Below are positions 5,790-6,928 of a stretch of DNA of 6,928 bases, in pieces (position 1 is the first letter of the stretch; every line of letters begins with the position of its first letter). The notes under the pieces were generated by a model, which ran no database searches, was not told where the DNA came from, and saw only the letters and a program-made list of their open reading frames with translations. This DNA comes from Campylobacterota bacterium (lineage in GTDB: Bacteria; Campylobacterota; Campylobacteria; Campylobacterales; SZUA-545), in NCBI GenBank assembly GCA_003561815.1, contig PWVP01000041.1, forward strand, positions 1 to 6,928, given 5' to 3'. The position numbers and the translations under genes are program-made.

Positions 5790-6719
5790 TTACTGCTTAT
5801 TGGCCCGAAAGACGCCGGTGGCGCTTCCCTGACCGCTCTCAAGCAGAAAAGTTCCGCCGGTTGCCTCAGCGCCCGGCCCGAAAAACCGCCCCTGCAGTGC
5901 GCCGCCGCTGATAGCATCCGTGCCACTGTGGCCCGAGCTGACACTGCCAGAGGGGCTGGTGTGGTGGTAACCTAGATTGTTCACTGCACCTGCGGGACTG
6001 AGATCTGCCTGCCAGTTTGAGCCCATCAGTGTCTCAAACCGGATGTGGCCCGAAACCGGACTGCTTGAGCCAAAATCGACATCCAGCCGGACGCTGTTCT
6101 GACTATTGAGCAGTATGGGATCGTGGGTGTTGGCACTAAACTCCGGAATGTGGCGTACCGAACCGAGCGCTTGCCCCTCGTAGCGGTGTGTCGCCCCTGT
6201 GCTGATGAGCCGATCGATTTCGGTAGTTGGCGTCTGGACACCTGAAACCCACACCTGCGTACTGAGGCGATCGCTCGTAAGGTTCGAGCCGCTCGCTTTC
6301 CAGTAGCCCCACTCGCTATGCGCCCCCCCATCAAGCGCGTAGCGTTCAACCGCAGTTGAGGTTCCACCCACCAGATAGCCGCTCACCTTGGTGACATCAT
6401 AGCTCGCCGTTGCCACCCCTTTGGCGATCGACTGTCTTAGCATAAACCCGGCATCTGCCGTGTTGGGTGCCGGTGGTGGCATCAAGGTGTTCAGGGTGCC
6501 GGTTGTCACCGAAGCGAGTGTGGGATTGTAGAGTGAAAAGCCCGCCGTTGAGCCGCTATCGATCGCCTCGGTCAGGGCGTCATCGGCTACCCGATCGTAC
6601 ACATCTTCGACAACAGTGGTCGTATAGCTGCCCTCACTCTGAGCCGGCTGCTGCGCAGTCTCGGTCTGCACCGGCGCCTGCTCCTCAAGCACCTCGCTCT
6701 CTATCAGCAGATCCGGGGC
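5790..6719 (-). CDS. Probable DUF560/Slam cargo protein with TbpB-like C-terminal beta-barrel; 5' end missing
   Basis: The C-terminal third resembles the beta-barrel domain of transferrin-binding protein B and other Slam/type XI cargo. A strand pair VRLDVDFGSSSPVSGHIRF is followed by glycine-rich hairpins. The hallmark GRFFGPGAEATGGTF and the final ATGVF close occupy codons 5793-5891. The middle part has EWGYW followed by short beta strands, also seen in these proteins. The N-terminal part is low-complexity, rich in Q, E, P and T, like a linker between a lipid anchor and a folded domain. No signal peptide or lipobox is visible. The reading frame stays open to the window edge with a TTG at 6848, but beyond about 6719 it looks like the antisense of a plus-strand gene. 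I therefore end the recognisable gene there and regard it as truncated. It lies 9 bases upstream of the translocon gene. Ligand unknown. Confidence 0.7.
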   Translation of the reverse strand, partial: APDLLIESEVLEEQAPVQTETAQQPAQSEGSYTTTVVEDVYDRVADDALTEAIDSGSTAGFSLYNPTLASVTTGTLNTLMPPPAPNTADAGFMLRQSIAKGVATASYDVTKVSGYLVGGTSTAVERYALDGGAHSEWGYWKASGSNLTSDRLSTQVWVSGVQTPTTEIDRLISTGATHRYEGQALGSVRHIPEFSANTHDPILLNSQNSVRLDVDFGSSSPVSGHIRFETLMGSNWQADLSPAGAVNNLGYHHTSPSGSVSSGHSGTDAISGGALQGRFFGPGAEATGGTFLLESGQGSATGVFRANKQ

Positions 6720-6725
6720 CTGATC
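6700..6725. other. Putative junction where two 5'-less genes meet
   Basis: To the left, the minus strand reads as a secreted beta-barrel protein and its linker. To the right, the plus strand reads as an ordinary globular protein. Neither gene shows a start signal. The exact breakpoint cannot be fixed by eye; the range given is where the plus frame changes from leucine/arginine-rich antisense-like sequence to balanced coding. Confidence 0.45.
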
Positions 6726-6928
6726 GAGCGCTGCTACAAGGAACTCACCGGCGAGACCCCGGACTACACCAAGCTGCGCATCTGGCACGCCTGGGGCGGC
6801 AAAGACCTTACCGGCTTCTACCGCGAGGCCGCACTCGCATGGGAGCAACGCCCGCTCAATCTGGGCGATGCCCAGAAAGCCCTCGGGTACCGGAGGGCCG
6901 CCACCGAAGGTTTCGATTGGGCCTGCAG
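6720..6928 (+). CDS. Unrecognised protein fragment, incomplete at both ends
   Basis: The plus-strand frame with codons starting at 6720 is open to the window edge and yields 69 residues, including LTGETPDYTKLRIWHAWGG, KDLTGFYREAALAWEQRPLN and GYRRAATEGFDWAC. I do not recognise the family. The composition is protein-like, with four tryptophans, four tyrosines and balanced charge. By hand count GC is 83, 64 and 51 percent at codon positions 3, 1 and 2, the order expected for a real gene in this phase; in the exactly antisense minus frame positions 1 and 3 would be reversed. No start codon with a ribosome site is visible, and upstream the frame stays open but reads like antisense. It is probably the interior of a gene cut at the junction near 6700-6725. 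The alternative, that the minus frame is the real one, is less likely but not excluded. Confidence 0.5.
   Translation, partial: MIERCYKELTGETPDYTKLRIWHAWGGKDLTGFYREAALAWEQRPLNLGDAQKALGYRRAATEGFDWAC

Noticed and set aside
6710..6725. GATC sites at 6710 and 6722 and a terminal CTGCAG at 6923-6928 as signs of a cloning join or restriction-ended fragment
   Set aside because: GATC is frequent throughout this window, so its presence near the junction carries little weight, and a single terminal site can be chance; kept only as a possible explanation to test with reads.
6720..6848. Extension of the cargo gene to a TTG start at 6848
   Set aside because: The added residues contain no signal peptide or lipobox and mirror a better plus-strand coding frame codon for codon.

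Overview
This is a proteobacterial chromosomal segment of moderate GC content. Its left half is the conserved EF-Tu / SecE-NusG / L11-L1 translation and transcription block. Its right half is an accessory cluster that appears to encode a DUF560/Slam-type (type XI) outer-membrane secretion pair. The two halves meet at a tRNA-Arg gene. The gene order tRNA-Thr, tRNA-Tyr, tRNA-Gly, tRNA-Thr, tuf, rpmG, tRNA-Trp, secE, nusG, rplK, rplA is shared by many proteobacteria. The roughly 60-residue single-span SecE and the zinc-ribbon-type L33 argue against a typical enteric gammaproteobacterium. I cannot name the genus from sequence alone.

Region 1 (1-3830, minus strand, transcribed right to left) begins at a strong sigma70-type promoter at 3802-3830. 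The promoter has a 17-base spacer and a GC-rich discriminator. It is followed by tRNA-Thr(UGU), tRNA-Tyr(GUA), tRNA-Gly(UCC), tRNA-Thr(GGU), tuf, rpmG, a terminator-like UUCG hairpin, tRNA-Trp(CCA), secE, nusG, rplK and the first 170 codons of rplA. The protein genes are tightly packed, with gaps of 9 to 27 bases and clear Shine-Dalgarno sites. rpmG is only 50 codons long and is easy to miss. All products serve translation elongation, ribosome assembly, protein export or transcription elongation.

Region 2 (3782-3954) is a 96-base divergent promoter region plus a plus-strand tRNA-Arg(CCU) gene. Its 3' CCA end lies 9 bases from the stop codon of the facing accessory operon, the arrangement expected if an island had entered at a tRNA 3' end.

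Region 3 (3964-about 6719, minus strand) is a three-gene unit read right to left. First comes a protein with a TbpB-like C-terminal beta-barrel (probable secreted or surface cargo). Next is a signal-peptide, coiled-coil, TPR and beta-barrel protein of the DUF560/Slam type (probable outer-membrane translocon). Last is a 57-residue lipoprotein. Gaps are 9 and 11 bases. The inferred role is translocation of the cargo to the cell surface or medium by the barrel protein; the cargo's ligand is unknown.

Region 4 (about 6700-6928) reads convincingly as coding on the plus strand, with codon-position GC of 83/64/51 percent at positions 3/1/2 by hand count over 69 codons. The cargo gene loses its protein-like character here and shows no signal peptide. 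Both genes therefore seem to lack their 5' ends at the same point, suggesting a rearrangement, an insertion boundary or a chimeric join.
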